Shown here: piece after piece, positions 7,833-16,020 of the stretch | Layout of the letters: each line of letters begins with the position of its first letter | How positions within the stretch are numbered: the first letter of the stretch is position 1 | DNA from: Sandaracinomonas limnophila | GTDB taxonomy: Bacteria; Bacteroidota; Bacteroidia; Cytophagales; Spirosomataceae | Length of the DNA: 64,000 bases | Direction of reading: 5' to 3' | Assembly (NCBI RefSeq): GCF_004005965.1 | Contig: NZ_SACY01000001.1 | Coordinates: 496,001-560,000 of the forward strand | Translations under genes and position numbers: made by a program | The notes under the pieces: model-generated | What the model was told of the DNA's origin: nothing | Seen by the model: only the letters and a program-made list of their open reading frames with translations | The model's database searches: none

Positions 7833-9419
7833 ATGACACAAACTAATACTTCTCACCCCAAAGGCCTTTATGTATTATTTTCCGCAGAAATGTGGGAACG
7901 TTTCAATTTTTATGGCATGCGTGCCCTACTTACCCTATTCTTAGTCAATGCTTTAGCTTTCAGACAAGATGAATCTTCCATCCTTTATGGTGGATTTCTA
8001 GGTTTAAGTTATATCACTCCTATGCTAGGTGGTTTTATTTCAGATAGGTATTTAGGAAATCGAATTTGCATCATTATTGGAGGTTTAGTGATGGCAACAG
8101 GACAATTATTTTTATTCAGTTCTGCCAGCACATTTGCTATAGACCTTTCACTTGCCACCAATTTAATGTGGACAGGATTGGCCTTTTTAATATTTGGAAA
8201 TGGCTTTTTCAAACCAAATATTTCTTCAATGGTTGGGCACTTATATGAAAAAGGGGATTCAAAATTGGATGCTGCATTTACCATTTTTTATATGGGAATC
8301 AATTCTGGGGCCTTTTTGGGCATGTTAATATGTCCAATTTTAGGAGATGTGAAAAATGCTGACGGCACTAGAGTAGTAGAAGCATTTAAGTGGGGATTTT
8401 TAGCAGCAGGAATGGCAATGCTAATTGGAACTATCAGTTTTTACTTTTTAAAAAATAAATTTATAGTAAATCCTAAAGGTGAAGCCATTGGTACCCGACC
8501 ACAATTTTCCGAAACAGAAATTGAAAAATCAGAAACAGAAAAAGCCGATTTTGGAACAAAATCTATTATTATTACTCTTTTAGTTTTTAGTGGGTTTGTT
8601 ACATTTTTCCATTTGATGTTTCAAACAGCAGAGCCTAATGTAATTAAAGATTGGATTTATCCTGTAATTTATTCTGCAGGAATTAGTTTAGCATTTTTAA
8701 TAATGACCGACAAAACAATCACAAAGGTAGAAAGAGACAGAATGTTTGTCCTTTATATTATTTGCTTCTTTGTTATATTTTTTTGGGCAGCATTCGAACA
8801 AGCCGGTTCCTCTTTAACTTTCATTGCAGATCAGCAAACTGACCTTCATATTTTTGGAATTGAATTACCTCCAAGCTCCATTCAGAACGCAAATTCATTC
8901 TTTATTATTTTCTTAGCCTTTCCATTTAGTTGGTTATGGATGAAACTTCAAAAAAGAAATTTAGAACCCAATTCTCCAACTAAACAATCTATCGGATTAT
9001 TACTTCTTTCAATTGGGTATTTAATTATAGCCTTTCGAGTAAAAGATTTGGGAACAGAAAAAATGAATGTAATTTGGTTGATTCTTATGTACCTATTTCA
9101 CACAATGGGTGAATTATGTTTATCGCCAATAGGCTTATCATTGGTTTCAAAATTAGCACCTAAAAGATTTTCTTCCCTACTTATGGGGGTTTGGTTTTTA
9201 GCAAATGCAGCAGGTTATGCACTTTCTGGAACTTTAGGAGCATTATTACCACCGCAAAAAATCAATTCATCCACTATTTTTCCTTCCTTTGCAGGTTTTC
9301 AAATCCATAATTTATATGAATTCTTTATGGTATTTGTGATTTTATCTGGAGTAGCAGCAATTGCACTTTATTTATTATCAATTGGACCATTGAAACGAAT
9401 GATGCATGGAATTAGATAA
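7833..9419 (+). CDS. proton-dependent oligopeptide (POT/PTR2) transporter
   Basis: A 528-residue polytopic membrane protein. The POT signature ExxERFxYYG appears as EMWERFNFYGMRALL (residues 15-29), followed by GGFISDRYLGNR. The second signature is seen in FFKPNISSMVGHLYE with FYMGINSGAF. About 14 hydrophobic segments are visible, as expected for a bacterial POT with the extra HA/HB helices. It should import di- and tripeptides with protons. It is divergent from parA and convergent with a gamma-glutamyltransferase gene, both plausibly feeding peptide-derived amino acids, although they are on opposite strands. Confidence 0.92.
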   Translation: MTQTNTSHPKGLYVLFSAEMWERFNFYGMRALLTLFLVNALAFRQDESSILYGGFLGLSYITPMLGGFISDRYLGNRICIIIGGLVMATGQLFLFSSASTFAIDLSLATNLMWTGLAFLIFGNGFFKPNISSMVGHLYEKGDSKLDAAFTIFYMGINSGAFLGMLICPILGDVKNADGTRVVEAFKWGFLAAGMAMLIGTISFYFLKNKFIVNPKGEAIGTRPQFSETEIEKSETEKADFGTKSIIITLLVFSGFVTFFHLMFQTAEPNVIKDWIYPVIYSAGISLAFLIMTDKTITKVERDRMFVLYIICFFVIFFWAAFEQAGSSLTFIADQQTDLHIFGIELPPSSIQNANSFFIIFLAFPFSWLWMKLQKRNLEPNSPTKQSIGLLLLSIGYLIIAFRVKDLGTEKMNVIWLILMYLFHTMGELCLSPIGLSLVSKLAPKRFSSLLMGVWFLANAAGYALSGTLGALLPPQKINSSTIFPSFAGFQIHNLYEFFMVFVILSGVAAIALYLLSIGPLKRMMHGIR

Positions 9420-9468
9420 TTATTAATTATTAATTATTAATTGTTAATTGTTAATTGTTAATTGTTAA
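9420..9468. repeat. heptamer array (TTATTAA x3, TTGTTAA x4)
   Basis: Seven perfect 7-bp units begin on the base after the transporter stop codon and fill the convergent gap. The TAA stop of ggt (9465-9467 on the minus strand) lies in the last unit. Confidence 0.9.
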
Positions 9469-11153
9469 TATGCTGAAACAGTATCGTCTCCGCGGGAATC
9501 GGCGCCACCTTGTAAATTTTTGTTAGGTAAAACCAATATACCCTCCACTAAACCAATTCCTCCAATTGGTGTGAAATTATATCCTTTTAAGGTAAGGCGT
9601 TGTATTTGTTCATCATTTAAACGTCCCTTCTCAAAAGTGACCTTATCAGGCATCCATTGGTGATGGAATCGTGGAAATTCAACGGCCTCTTGCATATTTT
9701 TACCAAATTCTAAAACATTTAATGTTGTTTGAAAGACCGAGGTTATAATTGTAGATCCACCTGGAGTGCCCACAACCATTTTTAATTTTCCATTTTCTTC
9801 AATAATAGTTGGAGTCATACTAGACAACATCCGTTTATTGGGTTGAATCTCATTGGCTTTTGAACCAATTAATCCATATAAATTAGGGGATCCAGGCTTT
9901 GCAGAAAAATCATCCATTTCATCATTTAATAAAAATCCAGCACCTCCTACAAACACCTTACTGCCATAAGAATTATTCAAAGTTGTGGTAATTGAAACTG
10001 CATTTCCTTCCCCATCTACAATAGAATAATGTGTAGTTTCTGGACTTTCATATCCTGGAAATGATCCATTTGAAATTTCAGTGCTCAAACTAGCCTTTTC
10101 AAAAGAAATATTTTTCATTCGAGAATCTGAATAATTTGTATCCAATAAATTTTCAACAGGAACTTTCACAAAATCAGGGTCACCCAACCATTTGGCACGA
10201 TCAGCATATACACGTCGCTCTGCCTCAATCATAACCTGAAGTGTAGAATCCGAATTTGAACCCCATTTTTTTAATGGATAACTTTCAACCATTTCTAATA
10301 ATTGCCCCAATGCCACTCCACCAGAAGATGGTGGTGGCATACCAATAATTTTATAATTTTTGTAATGGGTTTCTATTGGATTTCTCCAAACTGCTTGATA
10401 GGCCTTCAAATCCTTTTTTCGTATTAATCCTCCAGATTTTCGATTTTCTTTAGCAATTAAGCGCGCGGTTTTCCCTTTATAAAATCCTCTCCAACCCTTT
10501 TCTGCAACACGTTCTAGGGTTTTTGCCAAATCAGATTGAACGAACAAATCCCCTTTAAGCCAATCACCAGAATCTTTTAGCATATAATTTTTACCAGGAT
10601 TATATTTCAAAAAATCATTTTTTTGTCTATTCAATCCACGAGCTTCTTTTTCAGTTAATGGTAAACCAGCTGCTGCCAATTCAATAGCTGGATTCACTAA
10701 TTCTTTCCAAGGTAATTTTCCGAATTTTTGATGCATTGCAAAAATTCCAGCCACTGTACCTGGTACACCAACCGATAAAATCCCTGCTTGTGATTTTTCT
10801 GGAATAATATTTCCTTTTTCATCTAAATACATATCCCTACTTGCCTGAATAGGAGCTTTTTCTCTATAATCTAATGCATAATTCTTACCCGATTTATCTC
10901 TGTAAACTAAAAATCCACCACCACCAATATTACCGGCGGCTGGATGACAAACTGCTAGAGCGAAATTCACGGCAACGGCTGCGTCAATTGCATTTCCACC
11001 CTTTTTAAGAATATCTAAACCCACCTGACTTGCAACGGGATGAGTTGATACCACCATTCCGTTTTTACCTTCAATCAAAGGCTTAACAGTAGTTTGTGCA
11101 TAAATAAAAGTTGAAATAAATAAATTAAGAAGTGTAAATGTTATAGTTTTCAT
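9465..11153 (-). CDS. ggt: gamma-glutamyltransferase
   Basis: A 562-residue periplasmic Ntn-hydrolase with a signal peptide ending after about residue 20 (FISTFIYAQ). The autoprocessing/nucleophile motif is PETTHYSIVD, so the small subunit should start at Thr373. The family motifs GGNAIDAAVA, GNIGGGGFLVYR, PPPSSGGVALGQ and the lid/substrate region are present. It cleaves glutathione and other gamma-glutamyl peptides. Length is normal. Its stop codon falls in a heptamer array shared with the convergent POT transporter. Confidence 0.94.
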   Translation of the reverse strand: MKTITFTLLNLFISTFIYAQTTVKPLIEGKNGMVVSTHPVASQVGLDILKKGGNAIDAAVAVNFALAVCHPAAGNIGGGGFLVYRDKSGKNYALDYREKAPIQASRDMYLDEKGNIIPEKSQAGILSVGVPGTVAGIFAMHQKFGKLPWKELVNPAIELAAAGLPLTEKEARGLNRQKNDFLKYNPGKNYMLKDSGDWLKGDLFVQSDLAKTLERVAEKGWRGFYKGKTARLIAKENRKSGGLIRKKDLKAYQAVWRNPIETHYKNYKIIGMPPPSSGGVALGQLLEMVESYPLKKWGSNSDSTLQVMIEAERRVYADRAKWLGDPDFVKVPVENLLDTNYSDSRMKNISFEKASLSTEISNGSFPGYESPETTHYSIVDGEGNAVSITTTLNNSYGSKVFVGGAGFLLNDEMDDFSAKPGSPNLYGLIGSKANEIQPNKRMLSSMTPTIIEENGKLKMVVGTPGGSTIITSVFQTTLNVLEFGKNMQEAVEFPRFHHQWMPDKVTFEKGRLNDEQIQRLTLKGYNFTPIGGIGLVEGILVLPNKNLQGGADSRGDDTVSAY

Positions 11154-11195
11154 AATTCAATAAGGAATAAGGAAACAAATTTAAAGAAATAGCCT

Positions 11196-11203
11196 TAACT
11201 TTG
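11196..11203 (+). promoter_or_regulatory. -7 box of the serine palmitoyltransferase gene
   Basis: TAACTTTG fits TAnnTTTG. Transcription would begin around 11208-11210, so the TTG at 11217 would have almost no leader, whereas the GTG at 11244 has a leader of about 35 bases. Confidence 0.55.
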
Positions 11204-11243
11204 TCGATATTTTATATTGTTTCTAACAAATCGAATTATTAAA

Positions 11244-12485
11244 GTGGATATTTTTGAAAAAGTAGTAAAAAATATGGGGCCAATCGGTTCTCATGCACAT
11301 TATTCTCATCATTATTTTTCTTTCCCAAAATTGACAGGCGAATTAGGGCCTAAAATGAAATTTATGGGCAAAGAAATGCTTAATTGGTCCTTAAACAACT
11401 ATTTAGGCTTAGCTAACCACCCAGAAGTAAGAAAAGCTGATGCAGAAGCAACGGCAAAATACGGTTTAGCCTACCCAATGGGTGCACGTATGATGTCAGG
11501 AAATACAGATGAGCACGAAGAGTTTGAAAGACAATTGGCAGAATTCGTAGGAAAAGAAGATGCATTTTTGTTGAATTACGGCTACCAAGGAGTAATGTCT
11601 GTAATTGAATGCATGGTTGACCACAAGGATATTATTGTTTACGATGCTGAATCTCATGCTTGTTTGATCGATGGAATTCGCTTACACAAGGCTAAAATGG
11701 GAAAATATTATAAATTTAACCACAATGATATGGATTCTCTTAGAAAGAATCTAGAACGTGCAACAAAGGCTGTAGCTGAAACAGGTGGTGGAATTTTAGT
11801 GATCACAGAAGGTGTTTTTGGGATGTCCGGCAAAGTTGGTTCTTTAGATGAAATAGTTGAAATGAAAAAAGATTTCAATTTCCGTTTGTTAGTGGATGAT
11901 GCTCACGGTTTTGGAACAATGGGTGCGAATGGCAAGGGAGTTGGCGAGCATTTAAATTGTCAAGAAGGCATTGATTTATATTTTTCAACATTTGCTAAGT
12001 CGATGGCAGCGATTGGTGCATTTATTGCCGCACCAAAAGACATCATCATGTATTTAAAATATAACATGAGATCCCAAACTTATGCCAAGGCATTGCCTAT
12101 GCCATTTGTTATAGGTGGAATGAAGCGATTAGAACTTATCAAAAAACATCCTGAATTACGTGAGCAATTATGGGCAAATGTTCGTTCTTTACAAAAAGGA
12201 TTAAAAGAAAAAGGTTTTGATATTGGAGAAACAACTTCGCCAGTCACACCTGTATTTTTACATGGAGATTATGACATCAAGGCAGTAACTGCATTAGTTC
12301 GTGATTTACGTGAAAATATGGGAATCTTCTGCTCAATAGTAGTTTATCCAGTTGTTCCTAAAGGACAAATCATGTTGCGTATCATTCCAACTTCTTCACA
12401 TACACAGGAAGATATTGAATACACTACAACTTGTTTTGCTGAAGTACAAAATCGTCTAAAAAATGGCTATTATCGCCAAGATTAA
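11244..12485 (+). CDS. spt: serine palmitoyltransferase-type alpha-oxoamine synthase
   Basis: A PLP enzyme of the KBL/SPT family. I choose GTG 11244 (413 residues, MDIFEKVVKNMGPIG), which matches the typical Bacteroidota N-terminus and the promoter position; the frame is open to a TTG nine codons earlier. Motifs: NNYLGLANHP, SHACLIDGIR, LLVDDAHGFGTMG (PLP-ring aspartate) and the Schiff-base lysine in STFAKSMAAIGAF (Lys252). The enzyme condenses L-serine with a fatty acyl-CoA to 3-ketosphinganine, the first step of the sphingolipids that Bacteroidota make. Glycine C-acetyltransferase (Kbl) is the alternative, but the N-terminus fits SPT better. Confidence 0.85.
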   Translation: MDIFEKVVKNMGPIGSHAHYSHHYFSFPKLTGELGPKMKFMGKEMLNWSLNNYLGLANHPEVRKADAEATAKYGLAYPMGARMMSGNTDEHEEFERQLAEFVGKEDAFLLNYGYQGVMSVIECMVDHKDIIVYDAESHACLIDGIRLHKAKMGKYYKFNHNDMDSLRKNLERATKAVAETGGGILVITEGVFGMSGKVGSLDEIVEMKKDFNFRLLVDDAHGFGTMGANGKGVGEHLNCQEGIDLYFSTFAKSMAAIGAFIAAPKDIIMYLKYNMRSQTYAKALPMPFVIGGMKRLELIKKHPELREQLWANVRSLQKGLKEKGFDIGETTSPVTPVFLHGDYDIKAVTALVRDLRENMGIFCSIVVYPVVPKGQIMLRIIPTSSHTQEDIEYTTTCFAEVQNRLKNGYYRQD

Positions 12486-12556
12486 GTGATTTTTAACAGC
12501 TTTTCCCCTTTTTTTGTTATTTTTTTACTTTTTTTTGAATTTTTTAAATAAAATAA

Positions 12557-12587
12557 TTTGTGGGTAATAAGAAAATTGCTAAATTTC
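12557..12587 (+). promoter_or_regulatory. candidate promoter of histone H1 gene
   Basis: TTTG (12557-12560), a 19-base spacer, then TAAATTTC (12580-12587), a 7/8 match to TAnnTTTG. It leaves a leader of about 65 bases. Confidence 0.45.
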
Positions 12588-12657
12588 GCTTATTAATGCT
12601 TTTAAGGGGGCATTTTTAAACAATCTTATTTTTTACAACCTAAAAATTCAAATTAAC

Positions 12658-12837
12658 ATGAGCAGATTTGCACAAGTAAAAGACTTAGTTATGTCATTAG
12701 AGGCTGACTTCGAAAAATTCTATGACAAAGGAAATTCAGCAGCTGGAACACGCGTAAGAGGTGGTTTACAGTCATTGAAGACTTTAGCACAAGAAATTCG
12801 TACAGAAGTTCAAAATAAGAAGAACGCTGGTAAATAA
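12658..12837 (+). CDS. histone H1-like (Hc1-type) DNA-binding protein
   Basis: A 59-residue protein starting MSRFAQVKDLVMSLEADFEK, with the conserved block KGNSAAGTRVRGGLQSLK and a basic tail (NKKNAGK). This is the small Bacteroidota histone H1 family, related to the N-terminal part of chlamydial Hc1. It is expected to form a coiled helical hairpin that binds DNA and compacts the nucleoid. It stands alone between the serine palmitoyltransferase gene and a perfect 14-bp terminator, with a plausible promoter, so it is probably well expressed. At 59 codons it is easily missed by automatic callers. Confidence 0.9.
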   Translation: MSRFAQVKDLVMSLEADFEKFYDKGNSAAGTRVRGGLQSLKTLAQEIRTEVQNKKNAGK

Positions 12838-12856
12838 TTCGAAGGAATTGTTCAAT

Positions 12857-12887
12857 AAAAAAAGCCTGAAATATTCAGGCTTTTTTT
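12857..12887. terminator. bidirectional terminator between histone H1 and MaoC genes
   Basis: Perfect 14-bp stem (AAAAAAAGCCTGAA/TTCAGGCTTTTTTT) with a three-base loop, located between two convergent genes. Confidence 0.9.
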
Positions 12888-12890
12888 ATG

Positions 12891-13295
12891 TTAAAATAAT
12901 TCTTGATTTGAAACGGTTGCAATTCCATCTACCATAATCTTCCCTCTTTCTAATTCAAACACTTGGGTGGAAATTTCTGCAGAATGTTTTTTTTCATCTA
13001 TAGATAAAATTTCAAAATAAGCTCTATACTCCTGCCCTACATAAATTGGACGTTTAAATTCTGTCATTTGTTTCAAATATACAGAACCATTGCCTGGAAA
13101 ATCCATTCCCATTACTCTAGAAAATATACTATTAACCAAGGCACCATGAACAATAGGTTTCTTAAATGGTGTAGTTGCTGCAAATTCTTCATCAAAATGT
13201 AAGGGGTTAAAATCACCACTTACTTTACAAAAGTCATTTACATTTTCTTGATTAAAGGAAAATTTTAATTCGAAGTTTGATCCAACAGATAACAT
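12891..13295 (-). CDS. MaoC-like (R)-specific enoyl-CoA hydratase
   Basis: A 134-residue single hot-dog domain. The catalytic hydratase-2 motif is visible as D-F-N-P-L-H-F-D-E-E-F-A followed by KKPIVHGAL, giving the Asp/His pair of the family. Such proteins hydrate trans-2-enoyl-CoA to (R)-3-hydroxyacyl-CoA; the true substrate here is not shown by sequence. Length is normal for a stand-alone PhaJ/MaoC domain. It is transcribed away from the lipid kinase gene that follows divergently. Confidence 0.85.
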   Translation of the reverse strand: MLSVGSNFELKFSFNQENVNDFCKVSGDFNPLHFDEEFAATTPFKKPIVHGALVNSIFSRVMGMDFPGNGSVYLKQMTEFKRPIYVGQEYRAYFEILSIDEKKHSAEISTQVFELERGKIMVDGIATVSNQELF

Positions 13296-13336
13296 AATAT
13301 TAGTATAATTAACGAACTTTGTAAAAAAAGTATTGA

Positions 13337-14200
13337 ATGATTTATTTTATTTACAATCCTAATTCGGGCAGTAAAGGTACATTGAATTCAGAACAAATTT
13401 TATCAAAACTGAATAAAATACCTAATTCTAAGGTATTAATAACCCAATATCCAAACCATGCTACAGAATTTGTAAATGAAATACTTCCTTTAAATCCCGA
13501 AAGAATCATTGCCATAGGTGGAGATGGAACAATTAATGAAGTAGCTAAAAATTTAATTGGAACACAAATTCCCTTAGGGATTATACCAAAAGGTTCAGGA
13601 AATGGATTAGCTAGACATTTAGATTTATATAAACCATTTGATCAGGCTTTAGAAATTGCTTTGAAAAGTCAAAATTTTATAAACTCAGATGTAGCCTATT
13701 TTAATAATAAACCATTTTTCTGTACTGCCGGCATAGGTTTTGATGCGGCAGTAGCAAATGATTTTTCAAAAAGCAAAACAAGAGGTTTTATTAATTATAT
13801 CATTTCAAGTTTTAGAATTAATAATTCTTATCAATCTATTGAAGTAAAATTTGAAAATGATAAATTCTTCGAACCCTATTTTTCAATAACCTTTGCCAAT
13901 GCAAACCAATTTGGAAATCACGCTTATATTTCTCCAGGTTCTAATCTAACAGATCAAAATTTTGAGCTTATAAAAATCAAGCCAATCAATTTCTTCAAAA
14001 AAATTCAACTTGGAATTAGTCTATTTTTAAAAACCATTGAAAATCAGAATTTTGTAGAACTTTCTTCTACTTCAAATTGCAAATTAAAAGCTAAAGGAAA
14101 TGGGTTTTATCATTTAGATGGCGAAATAGGTACTTGGGAAAATTTAGAACTAAACGTTTCCATCCAATCAGAGGCATTAAAAATCATCATCCCAAATTAA
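13337..14200 (+). CDS. diacylglycerol/sphingosine kinase-family lipid kinase (YegS/DagK type)
   Basis: A 287-residue protein of the DAGK catalytic family. It opens MIYFIYNPNSGSKG, with the ATP-binding GGDGTINEVAKNL (about 65-77) and the loop PKGSGNGLARHL (about 90-101). The C-terminal beta-sandwich ends with the typical HLDGE motif. Such soluble enzymes phosphorylate diacylglycerol or sphingoid lipids at the inner membrane face. With an SPT homologue nearby, a sphingoid-base kinase role is possible but only inferred. The gene is upstream of dnaA but separated by 370 bases. Confidence 0.85.
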   Translation: MIYFIYNPNSGSKGTLNSEQILSKLNKIPNSKVLITQYPNHATEFVNEILPLNPERIIAIGGDGTINEVAKNLIGTQIPLGIIPKGSGNGLARHLDLYKPFDQALEIALKSQNFINSDVAYFNNKPFFCTAGIGFDAAVANDFSKSKTRGFINYIISSFRINNSYQSIEVKFENDKFFEPYFSITFANANQFGNHAYISPGSNLTDQNFELIKIKPINFFKKIQLGISLFLKTIENQNFVELSSTSNCKLKAKGNGFYHLDGEIGTWENLELNVSIQSEALKIIIPN

Positions 14201-14340
14201 AATTATACAAAACGCTGACTATTAACACTTTACGAGTTATTTGTAATTATTCCAAACTATTGAATAAAAAAAATATTCAAAAAAAATCAATATTTTTTTC
14301 TTATACTTTTTCAAGCCAAAGTGCTAAATTAAGGAGGTTT

Positions 14341-14382
14341 AATTGCACAATTTTAAGGTGCAAATTTTAGGACCTTTTTTTT
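14341..14382 (+). terminator. overlapping hairpins with T run (end of lipid kinase transcript or attenuator)
   Basis: AATTGCAC (14341-14348) pairs with GTGCAAATT (14359-14367). Alternatively AAGGT (14355-14359) pairs with ACCTT (14372-14376) and is followed by a T run. The two structures share bases around 14359, so they exclude each other. Simplest reading: a weak terminator for the upstream kinase gene. Confidence 0.45.
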
Positions 14383-14415
14383 TATAAAAAAAGTAAAATA
14401 AATATTTTTTTAGAA

Positions 14416-14446
14416 TTTGCAGCATCTATAAATTTTACTATTTTTG
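14416..14446 (+). promoter_or_regulatory. dnaA promoter
   Basis: TTTG at 14416-14419, a spacer of exactly 19 bases, then TATTTTTG at 14439-14446. Both elements fit the Bacteroidota sigma-ABfr consensus (TTTG-N17-23-TAnnTTTG). It predicts a leader of about 118 bases before the dnaA ATG. Confidence 0.75.
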
Positions 14447-14570
14447 TCTCCCCACTAAAAAAACTGTTACGTTTTTTTTGGATTACCTACCCCAACAAAA
14501 TAAATGATTTGAAATCCAGCAAAAAGATCGAAATCTTCTTGCCTAGAATAATATTGTCTAAAAAATTTAA

Positions 14571-15980
14571 ATGCAATCTGAGTTAAACAAAGTATGGGCC
14601 AACTGTTTAAGTGTCATCAAAAGTGATCTAAACGAAAGCAGTTATGCGACTTGGTTTGCTCCAATAGTTCCTTTAAGATTTGTCAATAACACACTTACCA
14701 TTCAGGTTCCTTCCCAATTTTTTTACGAGTGGCTTGAAGATAATTATGTAAATGTTTTACGAAAAGCCATTGATGTAGCCATAGGACGCCATGGATTGCT
14801 TGAATATTCAATAGTTGTAGATAAAGGCGATAAGAAAAACCCTCCGATTTCCTTCAATATTCCGAATCAAGTTAGTTCGAATAATACATTTGGGAATAAA
14901 AAAATTGAGGTTCCATCGAAAAGTCCTTTTCAAACTACTCCAACGGAGACACTTGAATTAGAATCATATTTAAATCCTAAATATACATTTGATAAGTTTA
15001 TTGAAGGAGATTGTAATCGTTTGGGTAGAGCAGCGGGATTAGCTGTGGCCAATAAACCAGGTTTAACATCTTTTAATCCTTTAATGATTTATGGTGGAGT
15101 TGGTTTAGGTAAAACCCACCTAATTCAAGCCATTGGTAATCAAATTAAAAGTGATTATCCAGGTAAATTTGTATTATACGTTTCTACAGAAAAATTCACG
15201 AATCAATTCGTTAATGCAATTAGAAATAATTCAATTGAATCTTTTACTAATTTTTACCTTCAAGTAGATGTATTAATTATAGATGACGTACAGTTTTTAT
15301 CTGGAAAAGAAAAAACCCAAGAAACATTCTTTAACATTTTTAATCATCTACATCAATCTGGTAAACAAATTATTCTTTCCTCTGATAGAGCACCACGCGA
15401 ATTGAATGGAATGGAAGATCGTTTGTTATCTCGTTTCAAATGGGGATTAACAGCTGATTTACAACAACCAGATTACGAAACTCGTATTGCAATCATTCAA
15501 AAGAAATTACAAGATGATGGCATACAAATTGATTTTGAAGTTTTAGAATACCTAGCCCATACAATTCAAACAAACGTTAGAGAATTGGAAGGTGTAATCA
15601 TTTCCCTAATGGCCCAGGCCTCTTTAACGAGAAAAGACATTGATTTAGAGTTAGCCAAATCAACTCTAAAATCAATTGTAAATGAACAAGAGAAGGAATT
15701 AAGTGTTGAAAATATTCTTGACGTGGTTACCACTTATTTTGAAGTAGACATGGATACTTTAAGAGGTAAGTGTAGAAAAAAGGAAAATGTTTTTCCTCGA
15801 CAAGTAGCAATGTACCTTTTAAAAGAATTAACTAACCTACCATTAAAATCAATTGGATATCATTTTGGTGGCCGCGACCACAGCACAGTTATTCATGCGG
15901 TACAGGCAGTTTCAGAAGCAATGGAAACAGATAAATCCATTGAGAAAACAGTCAGAAAGTTGTACGGTAGATTTCATTAA
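14571..15980 (+). CDS. dnaA: chromosomal replication initiator DnaA
   Basis: A 469-residue DnaA with all four domains. Domain I is at about 1-85 (WANCLSVIKSDLNESSYATWFAPI), followed by a short linker. The AAA+ domain III has Walker A GGVGLGKTHLIQA and Walker B VLIIDDVQFLSGKE. C-terminal domain IV has the DNA-binding signature GGRDHSTVIHAV. It opens the replication origin when ATP-bound. Length is normal. The gene has its own promoter and is followed by a perfect terminator shared with the convergent recA. Confidence 0.98.
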   Translation: MQSELNKVWANCLSVIKSDLNESSYATWFAPIVPLRFVNNTLTIQVPSQFFYEWLEDNYVNVLRKAIDVAIGRHGLLEYSIVVDKGDKKNPPISFNIPNQVSSNNTFGNKKIEVPSKSPFQTTPTETLELESYLNPKYTFDKFIEGDCNRLGRAAGLAVANKPGLTSFNPLMIYGGVGLGKTHLIQAIGNQIKSDYPGKFVLYVSTEKFTNQFVNAIRNNSIESFTNFYLQVDVLIIDDVQFLSGKEKTQETFFNIFNHLHQSGKQIILSSDRAPRELNGMEDRLLSRFKWGLTADLQQPDYETRIAIIQKKLQDDGIQIDFEVLEYLAHTIQTNVRELEGVIISLMAQASLTRKDIDLELAKSTLKSIVNEQEKELSVENILDVVTTYFEVDMDTLRGKCRKKENVFPRQVAMYLLKELTNLPLKSIGYHFGGRDHSTVIHAVQAVSEAMETDKSIEKTVRKLYGRFH

Positions 15981-16016
15981 AACAAAAATGGTTGCTTTTC
16001 AGCAACCATTTTTGTT
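15981..16016. terminator. bidirectional terminator between dnaA and recA
   Basis: Perfect 16-bp stem with a TTTC loop (arms 15981-15996 and 16001-16016) between convergent genes, rich in A on one flank and T on the other. Confidence 0.92.
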
Positions 16017-16020
16017 AGTA

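Larger units (their letters stand above)
14201..14570. other. 370-base AT-rich region upstream of dnaA
   Basis: No credible gene is seen. The region holds two overlapping hairpins (14341-14382) and the dnaA promoter (14416-14446). Runs of A and T are frequent. I looked for DnaA boxes of the TTATCCACA type and found no convincing cluster, so an origin is not claimed. Confidence 0.6.

Noticed and set aside
8009-8284. Minus-strand open frame inside the POT transporter gene
   Set aside because: It is the antisense shadow of a conserved membrane protein gene, with no family resemblance, promoter or separate context. The same holds for the other frames lying wholly inside recognised genes.
11217-11243. 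N-terminal extension of the serine palmitoyltransferase homologue from TTG
   Set aside because: The -7 box at 11196-11203 would leave almost no leader, and the family normally begins MDIFEK, encoded from GTG 11244.
14134-14370. 78-codon frame spanning the end of the lipid kinase gene
   Set aside because: It overlaps the conserved kinase C-terminus out of frame and continues into an AT-rich region with hairpins; low-complexity, no family match.
14201-14570. Replication origin next to dnaA
   Set aside because: No cluster of DnaA boxes was found by eye and base skew could not be computed. Proximity to dnaA alone is not enough in this phylum.
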